Positions 1-7,573 of a stretch of DNA of 29,114 nt are shown piece after piece. The notes under the pieces are model-generated. The model did no database searches, was not told where the DNA came from, and saw nothing but the letters and a program-made list of their open reading frames with translations. The stretch comes from an uncultured Mediterraneibacter sp. (GTDB lineage: Bacteria > Bacillota > Clostridia > Lachnospirales > Lachnospiraceae): contig NZ_CAKRDI010000036.1 of NCBI RefSeq assembly GCF_934309415.1, positions 1 through 29,114 on the forward strand, written 5' to 3'. The position numbers were made by a program, and so were the translations under genes. The first letter of the stretch is position 1, and the number at the start of each line of letters is the position of its first letter.

Positions 1-222
1 CCATTCTTCAACAACTACCGTCCACAGTTCTACTTCAGAACAACAGACGTAACAGGTGTTTGCGATCTTCCAGAAGGAATCGAGATGTGTATGCCTGGAG
101 ATAACGTAGAGATGACAGTTGAACTGATTCATCCAGTAGCTATGGAGGAAGGTCTTCGTTTCGCTATCCGTGAGGGTGGACGTACAGTAGGATCAGGAAC
201 TGTAGCTTCTATCATCGAGTAA
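1..222 (+). CDS. tuf: Elongation factor Tu, C-terminal fragment
   Basis: The reading frame is open from base 1 to a TAA at 220-222 and gives the last 73 residues of EF-Tu. EF-Tu is the GTPase that delivers aminoacyl-tRNA to the ribosome. The visible part is beta-barrel domain III: it contains the typical FRTTDVTG stretch, the acidic MPGDNVEM turn and the closing [16 protein letters not shown] motif. The start lies upstream of the window. The codons are those of a highly expressed gene and a strong intrinsic terminator follows 34 bases after the stop, so this is the end of a transcription unit. The small genes downstream have different base composition and their own signals. The family assignment is essentially certain. 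Confidence 0.98.
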   Translation, partial: PFFNNYRPQFYFRTTDVTGVCDLPEGIEMCMPGDNVEMTVELIHPVAMEEGLRFAIREGGRTVGSGTVASIIE

Positions 223-255
223 TCTATCTTTAGTTAGATTTAATATCGATATATC

Positions 256-292
256 ATCCCTAGAAACCTTGTGTTTCTAGGGATTTTTTGTG
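256..292 (+). terminator. Intrinsic terminator of tuf
   Basis: A perfect 12-bp stem (256-267 with 273-284) encloses a 5-base loop (CTTGT) and runs into a T-rich tract (ATTTTTTGTGTTTT). It lies just downstream of the tuf stop and is a textbook rho-independent terminator. Confidence 0.95.
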
Positions 293-316
293 TTTTCAGG
301 AATTTAGAAATATGAT
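288..316 (+). promoter_or_regulatory. Possible sigma-A promoter of the small-gene cluster
   Basis: TTGTGT (288-293) is followed after 17 bases by TATGAT (311-316). The -10 is good but the -35 is weak and lies in the terminator T tract. A start near 323 would leave a 40-base leader before the first small gene. This is a prediction by eye. Confidence 0.3.
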
Positions 317-363
317 ATGATTAATGAATAGAACTTGTTAAAAATATAGTAGGAGGGAGAACA

Positions 364-588
364 ATGAGATGCCCATATTGCAGCAAGGAAATGATAAGTG
401 GTTCTGTTCAGAGTCAACGTGAAATTTTCTTTACAACAAATGCTGATAGAAACTGGCTTATACCATCAATCGTTAAAAAAGAAGAAGTCATACTAAGTTC
501 TCATAATTGGTCAAAACCAACCTGTAGGGCATACCATTGTCCTATTTGTAAGAAGGTTATTATTGATTATTCAGTTGATGATGAATAA
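364..588 (+). CDS. Small zinc-ribbon protein (DUF6487-like)
   Basis: This is a 74-residue protein with two CxxC pairs: CPYC at residues 3-6 and CPIC near residues 59-62. Together they should form a zinc ribbon across a short beta domain. The arrangement of CPYCxKEM at the N terminus, a W-containing middle and a C-terminal CPxCKK resembles the DUF6487 family of small Firmicute proteins, whose role is unknown. AGGAGGGAG lies 6 bases before the ATG, so the start is secure. It is the first gene after the tuf terminator and heads a run of small, AT-rich genes. It may be a nucleic-acid or protein-binding module. The family match is from memory of the motif pattern. Confidence 0.75.
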   Translation: MRCPYCSKEMISGSVQSQREIFFTTNADRNWLIPSIVKKEEVILSSHNWSKPTCRAYHCPICKKVIIDYSVDDE

Positions 589-603
589 GAAAACCATTAG
601 AGA

Positions 604-789
604 ATGTTGACAAGTAACAAAGAGAGACCAATAATAGTTATTACCTATCATTTAGAAGACGGAACAGATGAAACAATTTCGGCTAATAACACTACTGTAT
701 GGTGGAAAGATAAATCATATCTAATAAAGGAGAAAGCTATTTTTGTTAATATTGTAAAAGGACTTTTCTTTAAAAAATATGCGGGGTGA
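604..789 (+). CDS. Hypothetical small protein, 61 aa
   Basis: I do not recognise this protein. It has an extended, beta-prone N-terminal half (residues 8-40, with a DGTDETIS turn and a WWKD pair) and a basic, hydrophobic C terminus (IVKGLFFKKY). There is no clear Shine-Dalgarno before the ATG, only a weak AGAGA. It starts 15 bases after the zinc-ribbon gene stops and overlaps the next small frame at GTGA, so it could be translated by read-on from its neighbour. The AT-rich codons match the genes around it. It may be a degraded fragment of a larger gene. Confidence 0.4.
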   Translation: MLTSNKERPIIVITYHLEDGTDETISANNTTVWWKDKSYLIKEKAIFVNIVKGLFFKKYAG

Positions 790-878
790 AGATCCTGAAA
801 GACAAAAAGAGAATGCTGCTTTTATTCATTTTAGGTATGATTGCGGGAATAATTACATTTGAACTAACCAGGAGATGA
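786..878 (+). CDS. Putative 30-aa single-span membrane peptide
   Basis: A GTG start overlaps the stop of the preceding gene (GTGA). The frame encodes a basic N terminus (KILKDKKR) followed by a hydrophobic helix (LLLFILGMIAGIITF) and a basic end (ELTRR). This is the layout of a small membrane peptide with a single span. It lies exactly between two genes of the same strand with a 15-base gap to the next start, as expected for a translationally coupled short gene. There is only a weak GGGG before the start. No family is recognised and the call rests on layout and hydrophobicity alone. Confidence 0.4.
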   Translation: MKILKDKKRMLLLFILGMIAGIITFELTRR

Positions 879-893
879 TTTTGGAGGTAATTC

Positions 894-1148
894 ATGATAA
901 CTATTTTTAACAGACAAGAATTATTGGTAACGATGGATATGAATCGTCAAGCAGAAATCAGAGATCTATTAGCCAGTCACAATATTGAGTATGTTATAAA
1001 AACTATAAATTTGCAAGACACACATCTGACTGGAAACAAAAGAAATAAAACTGGTAGTATAGGAATCAAAAAAGAGTATTCCTATGAATACAGAATATTT
1101 GTACATAAACGAGATTACGAAAAAGCAAAAAATTTTCTGAAAAGATAA
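894..1148 (+). CDS. DUF2007-like putative signal-transducing protein
   Basis: This is an 84-residue soluble protein. Its pattern is ELLVTMDMNRQAEIRDLL, then HNIEYVIK, and at the end EYRIFVHKRDYEKAKNFL. It matches the small ferredoxin-like fold annotated as DUF2007 (putative prokaryotic signal transducing protein): strand, helix that 'chooses' between N termini, strand, variable loop, strand, and helix. A strong GGAGG lies 8 bases before the ATG. The variable loop (residues 40-62) is basic and polar. The function of the family is not established. Neighbours are small membrane and lipoprotein genes, which gives no direct clue. Confidence 0.7.
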   Translation: MITIFNRQELLVTMDMNRQAEIRDLLASHNIEYVIKTINLQDTHLTGNKRNKTGSIGIKKEYSYEYRIFVHKRDYEKAKNFLKR

Positions 1149-1224
1149 AATCTGAATTTACAAATGTATTAGGAATTAATCTATTGATAAAGATGATGTA
1201 ATAAGGATGGAACGGAGGAGTAGT

Positions 1225-1389
1225 GTGAAAGATATAAATATTTGGATTTTTATTGCAGGACTGTTTTTGAGTTTTGTTGTAGGTATAATAACATTTTTTA
1301 TTTTTAATGATTTAATTTTTTCAGGGTTATGCATTGTTGCAACAGCAATTTTATTTTCTCATTCATTGGAAACAAATAAAGAAAAATAA
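1225..1389 (+). CDS. Small two-span membrane protein, 54 aa
   Basis: The protein has two hydrophobic segments (WIFIAGLFLSFVVGIITFFIF and LIFSGLCIVATAILF), split by a short polar turn, and a charged tail (ETNKEK). I place the start at GTG 1225 because a perfect ACGGAGGA sits 5 bases upstream. The in-frame ATG at 1207 lies upstream of that site and has no Shine-Dalgarno. No family is recognised. It is followed by about 170 bases of AT-rich DNA without an evident gene before the first lipoprotein. Confidence 0.55.
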   Translation: MKDINIWIFIAGLFLSFVVGIITFFIFNDLIFSGLCIVATAILFSHSLETNKEK

Positions 1390-1562
1390 CAAACTTTTTC
1401 GTAGCATTTGAAAAACTTCAATAAAACTTAATAATTTAAGTAAGCATTCCTAAAAAAGAATCAGATATTATGTATGGTAAGCTTAGATAATTCCTGTCAC
1501 TTCTTGCTTTTAAACCATTACAAATTGGAATCTATCAGGCAATAAATTCTTTGGAGGAAGTA

Positions 1563-2105
1563 ATGAAAAAAGTAAGAGCATGTTTGTTGACAGCTATTTG
1601 TATTTTAGCTGTGAGTGGATGCGGAAAATCTGCTCCAGTCTTAAATGTTATGGTGCAAAATGAAGTTGAAGACGGGAATACGAAAGTAGAAACGAGATAT
1701 GAAACTGTTTATGAGAATGGAAAGAGCTGTAAGACGAAAGAATTTGACTTAGACAGAACCACCAGATATATTGCAGAATACGGAGATTTCAAGTCTAACA
1801 TAAAAGATGGAAAAGTAACTAACACGCTTGAGGCCACTGGTTTAACAGATGATAATGGTGGCAAAATAGAAGCAGATGAGATAATGGCAGAGATGATGCA
1901 AAAATCTGCGGAGGAGATTGATCATGATATCCTGGAGTATGATATCCTTATAGATCAGGAAAGATATTTTGCAGTAGTCAAATTAAATGTCAATTTGACA
2001 AGTCCATGTATTTTATATGAGTATGATAAAACTACATATGAATTAAAAGAACTGTGTGAATGGGACGGAATGGATGTAAAGGGAGTTTCTTTATTAACCG
2101 AATGA
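1563..2105 (+). CDS. Putative lipoprotein, 180 aa
   Basis: The N terminus is a type II signal peptide: basic MKKVR, hydrophobic LLTAICILAV, then the lipobox VSGC with the lipidated Cys near residue 20. The mature part is acidic, with strands alternating with charged loops. There are no recognised catalytic motifs and the family is unknown to me. It should be anchored on the outer face of the membrane. TTGGAGGAAG ends 2 bases before the ATG at 1563, with the GGAGG core 5 bases away, which makes that ATG better than the upstream in-frame TTG at 1551. The next lipoprotein gene follows after 18 bases with its own GGAGG, so the two are probably co-transcribed. Confidence 0.75.
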   Translation: MKKVRACLLTAICILAVSGCGKSAPVLNVMVQNEVEDGNTKVETRYETVYENGKSCKTKEFDLDRTTRYIAEYGDFKSNIKDGKVTNTLEATGLTDDNGGKIEADEIMAEMMQKSAEEIDHDILEYDILIDQERYFAVVKLNVNLTSPCILYEYDKTTYELKELCEWDGMDVKGVSLLTE

Positions 2106-2123
2106 TAATTTGGAGGATGAGAA

Positions 2124-2561
2124 ATGATAAAACAACATTTTATAAGAAAAAAATCTATATTGCTAATCACACTTCTATTACTGACAATAAGTCTTCTGTC
2201 CGGATGCAAAAGGAAAACAACACAAAGTGCAATTGATTTTGGAAATATAAATGCTGCTGATATTGAAAAAATCGAGCTTTCCGGTTCTACAGGCGGAGAA
2301 AACGGGGAATATTCACATACATTGACTGAAAGCGAAAAAAATGATTTTGTTGATTTATTGAATCGCGTTGAGCTTGGAGATGAAGTGGATAAGGAACAGG
2401 CATTATCCAGTGGAGCAGTATCTCATTACGCAATTTATTTTAAAAATCAAGATCCGATTACGATTGATCCAGGACAGTATTTCTATGTTGATGGAAAATA
2501 TTATGAGTTTGTAAATTTTGATGAACTGTGGGATGAATTTGTCACTTTTAATAGCCTCTGA
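2124..2561 (+). CDS. Putative lipoprotein, 145 aa
   Basis: The signal peptide has a basic start (MIKQHFIRKKS), a long leucine-rich core and the lipobox LLSGC, so the lipidated Cys is at about residue 28. The mature domain begins with a pattern IEKIELSGSTGG and LTESEKNDFVDLLN, then a beta-rich end with aromatic residues (QYFYVDGKYYEF). This strand-helix layout recalls small extracytoplasmic proteins of gut Clostridia, but I cannot name a family. GGAGGATGAGAA precedes the ATG. It is the last gene before a strong bidirectional terminator, 70 bases downstream, and is likely to form an operon with the lipoprotein gene upstream. Confidence 0.75.
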   Translation: MIKQHFIRKKSILLITLLLLTISLLSGCKRKTTQSAIDFGNINAADIEKIELSGSTGGENGEYSHTLTESEKNDFVDLLNRVELGDEVDKEQALSSGAVSHYAIYFKNQDPITIDPGQYFYVDGKYYEFVNFDELWDEFVTFNSL

Positions 2562-2632
2562 TATGATAAGACAACAAGATACCTCTCATTGCTGTCGGAA
2601 TTAAGTATGTAAATATAGAAAATATTAAGAAA

Positions 2633-2670
2633 CGAAAAAGTCGGAGGAAATCAAACCTCTGACTTTTTCG
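2633..2670. terminator. Bidirectional terminator between lipoprotein and dnaJ-like genes
   Basis: A 15-bp stem with one G-T pair (2633-2647 with 2656-2670) has an 8-base loop. It contains AAAAAG on the left and CTTTTT on the right, so it gives a hairpin plus U tract in both directions. It lies between the convergent lipoprotein gene and the DnaJ-type gene. Confidence 0.88.
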
Positions 2671-2693
2671 CTATAATCAAATTTATGAATTTT

Positions 2694-3731
2694 TTAGGCG
2701 GTTCGGGCATTTCCGCTGGCCAGTGCTTCGTATTCTTTCAGTTTATTTTTCGCAGCAGCGTTCAGATTGCGTGGCACTTCAATCTGAACCGTTACATACT
2801 GATCACCGTGAACGGAAGAGTCTTTCATAGAGACGATTCCTTTTCCTTTCAGACGGATCTTAGAACCGGATTGTGTGCCTTCACGGATCTTACAGAGGAC
2901 GTTACCGTGGAGTGTTTCAACAAGTGCTTCTCCACCAAATACAGCAGTAGTAAATGGAATTGCAACAGTCGTGTATACATCCATGCCTTTTCGTTCATAT
3001 CCAGGTTTATCAGCTACATTTACTTTCAGCATCAGATCTCCGGCTTCTCCGCCGTTGACACCCGGCATACCCTTACCGCGGAGTCGGATCTTTTTACCGG
3101 TATCAATTCCAGCAGGAATATGAACCTTCAGAGACTGAGGTGCAGATCCTGGAGCATTTGGGTTGCTTAATGTAATCACTTTGTCACATCCGAAAGCAGC
3201 TTCATCAAATCCAACTGTAACCTCTGCATTCAGATCAGAACCTTTGGAACGGAACTGTCCGCTGTTGCCTGATGTACCGGAATGATGGAACATATCTCCA
3301 AAGATGTCACCAAACATGTCATCCATGTTTCCACCTTCAAAATGGAATTCCTGATAACCGTTTTCAGGACCACCGTAAGTACGACGATAAGTTCCGCCAT
3401 TTTTGAAACCACTGGAACCAAAACCGCCGAAACCACCAGTGCCAAATCCACTGCCGGAGCCAAAGCCTCCAAAACCACCGTATCCGCTGTTCGCGGAGGC
3501 ACCGCTTTGATCAAAAGCTGCATGACCGAACTGATCATACATCTTTTTCTTTTCAGGATCACTCAGAACAGAATAGGCTTCTGTAACTTCTTTAAAATTT
3601 TTTTCGGCTTCTTTATTATCAGGATTTGTATCAGGATGGTATTTTTTAGCAAGTTTTCGATAGGCTTTCTTGATGGAATTTTCATCCGCTCCTTTGGAAA
3701 GTCCAAGTACTTCATAATAATCTCTTTTCAT
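2694..3731 (-). CDS. DnaJ-type co-chaperone without zinc finger (CbpA/type II)
   Basis: This 345-residue J-domain protein stimulates Hsp70 (DnaK) ATPase and passes clients to it. Residues 1-70 are the J domain, with DYYEVLGL at the start and the HPD catalytic triad at 32-34. Residues 75-150 are a Gly/Phe-rich linker with repeated GGFG units. The C-terminal part holds the two substrate-binding beta domains ([13 protein letters not shown] and SKIRLKGKG). The four CxxCxGxG repeats of true DnaJ are absent; only two isolated cysteines occur. It is therefore a type II / CbpA-like protein. The ATG at 3731 follows GAGAGGG by 8 bases and is preferred to an in-frame GTG 9 bases upstream. grpE and dnaK are not adjacent, so it is a stand-alone gene with its own promoter and a leader of about 160 bases. 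Confidence 0.93.
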   Translation of the reverse strand: MKRDYYEVLGLSKGADENSIKKAYRKLAKKYHPDTNPDNKEAEKNFKEVTEAYSVLSDPEKKKMYDQFGHAAFDQSGASANSGYGGFGGFGSGSGFGTGGFGGFGSSGFKNGGTYRRTYGGPENGYQEFHFEGGNMDDMFGDIFGDMFHHSGTSGNSGQFRSKGSDLNAEVTVGFDEAAFGCDKVITLSNPNAPGSAPQSLKVHIPAGIDTGKKIRLRGKGMPGVNGGEAGDLMLKVNVADKPGYERKGMDVYTTVAIPFTTAVFGGEALVETLHGNVLCKIREGTQSGSKIRLKGKGIVSMKDSSVHGDQYVTVQIEVPRNLNAAAKNKLKEYEALASGNARTA

Positions 3732-3839
3732 ATAATTCACCCTCTCTAAATGATTTTTTCAATAAATAATTTTCTAAATGTTTTTTGGACCATGTTTGCA
3801 TACGATTTATTCTGCATACAGGTTGGTTTACTATAAAAG

Positions 3840-3876
3840 TCCCCTGCTTCAACTGCAAAGAGTGATAGACAGGGGA
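3840..3876 (-). promoter_or_regulatory. Hairpin in the leader of the dnaJ-like gene
   Basis: Read on the - strand, TCCCCTG and CAGGGGA form a 7-bp GC-rich stem around a 23-base loop, followed by ACTTTTATAG. It lies about 15-50 bases downstream of the predicted start and 109 bases before the ATG. The short U-rich tail makes it a candidate attenuator, but the tail is weak. Confidence 0.4.
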
Positions 3877-3898
3877 GAAAAACTCTTGTTCTACTTGT

Positions 3899-3927
3899 AA
3901 TATAGCAAATAATGAAAATAGTGTCAA
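3899..3927 (-). promoter_or_regulatory. Sigma-A promoter of the dnaJ-like gene
   Basis: On the - strand a consensus -35 TTGACA (3927-3922) is followed after exactly 17 bases by TATATT (3904-3899). Transcription should start near 3892. No CIRCE-type inverted repeat is visible, so HrcA control is not supported. Confidence 0.8.
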
Positions 3928-3962
3928 GACTGAATGTAATCAAATTCTGTTATGAAAATGAA

Positions 3963-3995
3963 GTTACTGTTTACAGGCTACCTGTCAACAGTAAC
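3963..3995. repeat. GTTAC palindromic element, short copy 1
   Basis: This is a 33-bp near-perfect palindrome. It starts GTTACTGTTTACAGG, has the loop CTA and ends with the complement apart from one T/C mismatch in the arm. The flanking 8-mers (AAAATGAA and CCACTGCG) do not match, so no target duplication is preserved. It lies between the dnaJ promoter and the addB promoter, ending 8 bases before the addB -35. Confidence 0.85.
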
Positions 3996-4003
3996 CCACT
4001 GCG

Positions 4004-4032
4004 TTTACAAGAAAATTCGCATATGTTACAAT
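4004..4032 (+). promoter_or_regulatory. Sigma-A promoter of addBA
   Basis: TTTACA (4004-4009), a 17-base spacer and TACAAT (4027-4032) make a good promoter. The predicted start near 4039 leaves a leader of about 28 bases. The -10 overlaps an upstream in-frame ATG (4031), so that ATG cannot be the translation start from this promoter. Confidence 0.7.
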
Positions 4033-4066
4033 GGAAAACATTAAGAAACAGTCAAGGAGGAGGCCG

Positions 4067-7000
4067 ATGGCGTTACAGTTTATATTTGGGAATTCCGGAA
4101 GTGGAAAATCTCATTATCTTTATCAGAGAATTGTGGAAGAATCAATACAGAATCCGCAGAAGAATTATCTGGTGCTTGTGCCGGAGCAGTTCACCATGCA
4201 GACACAGAAAGACCTTTGCATGGCGCATCCAAGAGGCGGAATTATGAATATAGATGTCTTAAGTTTCGGGCGTCTGGCGCATCGGATCTTTGAGGAAGTA
4301 GGGCAGAATGACCGCCCGGTTCTGGATGATGAAGGGAAGAACCTGATTCTCAGAAAAATTGCAGGTAATTATGAGGAAGACCTGACCGTTCTGAAAGGAA
4401 ATATAAGAAAACAGGGATATATCAGTGAGGTGAAGTCTGTCATTTCAGAGTTTACACAATACGGAGTGGATTTTGAGCGACTGGATGAATTCATGGAACA
4501 GATCAGCCCGGACAGTTACCTTTATTATAAATTACAGGATATTCGGAAAGTTTATGCAGGATTTGAGGATTATCTGAAGGAAAAATACATTACCAAAGAA
4601 GAATTGCTGGATGTATTGAGCAAGGTGGTTTCCCAGTCAGAAATTTTAAAAGACAGTGTGATCGCCATGGATGGATTTACAGGATTTACACCGGTACAGA
4701 ACCGTCTGATCAGTGAGCTGCTGCGTGTAAGTGAACGGGTATTACTGACAGTAGAGATGGACAGGCGTGAGGATCCGTTTGTATATAAGCATCCATATCA
4801 GCTTTTTGCATTGAGTAAGCAGATGGTTACTTCTTTAATGGAAGTTGCAAGAGAGACGGGAACAGAGATTGAAGATCCGGTGTATCTGTATGAAACACCG
4901 GTGCGAAGATTTGTACACAATCCGGAGCTGGCGTTTCTTGAATCAGAATTGTTCCGATATTCCAGAAAAACTTATTCAGGAAATACAAAGAACGAGGAAG
5001 AACAGAGTGGAGAAACGTATTCTGCAATTTCTCTTCATGAATGTCGGAATCCAAGACAGGAAGCGCAATATGTGGCAGAAGAGATTCGCCGTCTTGTCAG
5101 AAAAGAAGGATACAGATACCGCGATATTGCAGTGATTGCAGCAGATCTGAATGTGTATGCAGATCCGTTGGAGAAAGCCTGTGATTTGTTCGATATCCCG
5201 GTTTTCATGGATCACAAGAAGAGCATTCTTCTGAATTCGTTTGTAGAATATCTGAGAAGTCTGCTGGAAATGGTAGAGCAGAATTTCACATACGAGAGTG
5301 TGTTCCGACATCTGCGAACCGGGCTGTGTGGATTTACAAGTGATGAGATTGACCGGATGGAAAATTATTGCATTGCGCTTGGCATCAAAGGATATAAGAA
5401 ATGGCAGCAGGCGTGGGTGCGGAGAACGCCATTGACGGGAGAAGCGGAACTGGAAGATCTGAATCATCTCAGAGTACAATTTGTGGAAAAAACCACGCCG
5501 CTTGTGAATATCTTAAAACAAAAGAGGAAAACTGTCAGCGATATCACATTAGCTGTGTATAACTATCTGGTTCAGGAAGAGATTCAGCAGAAACTTTCCG
5601 AATTAGAACTGCAGTTTCAGGAACAGGGTGAGCTGGCACTGGCAAAAGAATATGCACAGATCTACAGGATTGTTTTGGAATTATTTGATAAATTCACAGA
5701 GCTTCTGGGGGATGAACAGATTTCAATGGGTGAATACTGTGAACTTCTGGATGCAGGACTTGAAGAAGCAAAAGTAGGTGTGATTCCGCCAAGTCTGGAT
5801 CAGGTGATGATCGGAGATGTGGAGCGAACCCGTGTTAACCAGATCAAAGCATTATTTTTTGTGGGAGCAAATGACACATTTCTTCCGGGAAATGCCGGAT
5901 CGAGAGGGTTATTATCGGAGCGTGACCGTGAAAAATTCCAGCAGGCGAAGATCAATCTTTCACCGGGGGCGAAAGAGAAGATTTATATTCAGAAGTTCTA
6001 TCTGTATATGAATCTGACAAAGCCCTCAGAAAAATTGTTCTTATCATGGACGAAGGTATCAGGAGATGGAAAAAGTCTGCGGCCGTCCTATCTGATCCAG
6101 GAGATTCTGCGGCTTTATCCGGGAATGGAAATCTTTGAAGAAGAGAACCGGACTCTGGAGCAACATGAGATCACCAGACAGACAGGCATTGCAAAACTGG
6201 CAGAAGGAATCAGAGAGCAGATCCAGGGAATTACAGACGAATGGAAGGAACTTTACACCTGGTTTGAGAAGGATGGAAACAGTAGAGAAGAGATCAATCG
6301 GATTCTCAAGGCAGGCTTTTTAAAGAAAAAAGAAGAAAGTCTGGGAGAGAAGACGGCACGGGAACTTTATACAGATCCGGATCGCGTCAGTGTTACCAGA
6401 CTGGAACAGTTTGCGGCTTGTGCGTATGCTCATTTCCTGAACTATGGTCTTCGTCTGACGGATCGTGAGACTTATGAGTTTGAAGCAATGGATCTGGGAA
6501 ATATTGCCCATCAGTCGCTGGAACGATTTGCACAGAAGGCTGCAAAGGAAAAACTGGACTGGGTGACGATGCCGGATGAGATAAGAGAACAGCTCATCGA
6601 TGAAAGTGTGGAACAGAGCATTCTTGATTATGGAAATACAGTGCTTTTCTCTTCTGCCAGAAATGAATATATGATCCACAGAATCCGCAGACTGATCCGC
6701 AGATCTGTGTGGGCGCTGACAAAACAGATGGAGAAAGGCGATTTTATTCCGAGTGGATTTGAACTGAAATTTGGAAGCGGGAAGATTGACCGAATCGACA
6801 CCTGTGAGGAAGATGATACGGTCTTTGTAAAAGTAACGGACTATAAGACAGGAATGAAAGCATTTGATATTACTGCGTTTTATCACGGGCTTCAGCTTCA
6901 GTTGCCGGTGTACCTGAATGCAGCACTGGATGTGGAAAAGAAGAAATATCCAGGAAAGACTATACTGCCGGCAGGAATCTTTTATTACCGGATCCAGGAT

Positions 7001-7573
7001 CCGATCGTAGACCGTGAAAAAGATAAAGAATCCGTGGAAAACAGTATTCTCAAGACATTGAAACTGGACGGAATTGTCAATGGAGATGATCAGGTGGTCT
7101 CTCATCTGGAGAGGGATCTTTCGGGTACTTCCGTTCGTTATCCGATCGGGCGGAACAAGAATGGTTCGCTGAGTGCAAGATCGAAAGCACTGCCACCGGC
7201 GGCATTCCGTACAATGCTGGCGTATACGAAAGAAAAGGAGCAGGAGCTTAAAGATGCGATGTACAGCGGGGAAGTGCAGGCGGCACCATATCAGCTGGGA
7301 GATGCTACGGGCTGCGATTACTGCGTGTGCAGGGATATCTGTGGATTTGATCAGCGGCTGGAAGGCTGTGAATTTAGAAAGCTGGAGAAATACTCTCTGG
7401 AGGAAGCGGTTGCAGGCATGGAATTACGCCTTGGCATTCAACACGGAGAAGGAACAGAAGATGCCTCGGTTGGAGAGCAGACGGACAGGACAGAAGAGAT
7501 GGAGTACAACAACCAGATTAAACAGAGGACAGTGAATGGAAATGAAGAACGGAGAGAAGGTGAGAAGAAGTAA
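4067..7573 (+). CDS. addB: ATP-dependent helicase/nuclease subunit B
   Basis: AddB (1168 aa) pairs with AddA in the helicase-nuclease that resects double-strand ends and prepares 3' tails for RecA; it carries the Chi-recognition role in the family. The N terminus has a Walker A-type GNSGSGKS at residues 8-15. Near the C terminus a RecB-family nuclease domain shows KVTDYKTG with the metal-binding Asp and the DxK pair. The 4Fe-4S cluster cysteines are in place: one in FAACAYAHF and three in the DYCVCRDICGF cluster. I start at ATG 4067 because AAGGAGGAGG lies 4 bases upstream; the ATG at 4031 overlaps the promoter. The stop overlaps the addA start (TAATG), so the two are translationally coupled. 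Confidence 0.97.
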   Translation: MALQFIFGNSGSGKSHYLYQRIVEESIQNPQKNYLVLVPEQFTMQTQKDLCMAHPRGGIMNIDVLSFGRLAHRIFEEVGQNDRPVLDDEGKNLILRKIAGNYEEDLTVLKGNIRKQGYISEVKSVISEFTQYGVDFERLDEFMEQISPDSYLYYKLQDIRKVYAGFEDYLKEKYITKEELLDVLSKVVSQSEILKDSVIAMDGFTGFTPVQNRLISELLRVSERVLLTVEMDRREDPFVYKHPYQLFALSKQMVTSLMEVARETGTEIEDPVYLYETPVRRFVHNPELAFLESELFRYSRKTYSGNTKNEEEQSGETYSAISLHECRNPRQEAQYVAEEIRRLVRKEGYRYRDIAVIAADLNVYADPLEKACDLFDIPVFMDHKKSILLNSFVEYLRSLLEMVEQNFTYESVFRHLRTGLCGFTSDEIDRMENYCIALGIKGYKKWQQAWVRRTPLTGEAELEDLNHLRVQFVEKTTPLVNILKQKRKTVSDITLAVYNYLVQEEIQQKLSELELQFQEQGELALAKEYAQIYRIVLELFDKFTELLGDEQISMGEYCELLDAGLEEAKVGVIPPSLDQVMIGDVERTRVNQIKALFFVGANDTFLPGNAGSRGLLSERDREKFQQAKINLSPGAKEKIYIQKFYLYMNLTKPSEKLFLSWTKVSGDGKSLRPSYLIQEILRLYPGMEIFEEENRTLEQHEITRQTGIAKLAEGIREQIQGITDEWKELYTWFEKDGNSREEINRILKAGFLKKKEESLGEKTARELYTDPDRVSVTRLEQFAACAYAHFLNYGLRLTDRETYEFEAMDLGNIAHQSLERFAQKAAKEKLDWVTMPDEIREQLIDESVEQSILDYGNTVLFSSARNEYMIHRIRRLIRRSVWALTKQMEKGDFIPSGFELKFGSGKIDRIDTCEEDDTVFVKVTDYKTGMKAFDITAFYHGLQLQLPVYLNAALDVEKKKYPGKTILPAGIFYYRIQDPIVDREKDKESVENSILKTLKLDGIVNGDDQVVSHLERDLSGTSVRYPIGRNKNGSLSARSKALPPAAFRTMLAYTKEKEQELKDAMYSGEVQAAPYQLGDATGCDYCVCRDICGFDQRLEGCEFRKLEKYSLEEAVAGMELRLGIQHGEGTEDASVGEQTDRTEEMEYNNQIKQRTVNGNEERREGEKK

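Noticed and set aside
2685..3749. Long + strand frames opposite the dnaJ-like gene
   Set aside because: They are antisense to a clear J-domain gene, lack ribosome binding sites and have no recognisable product.
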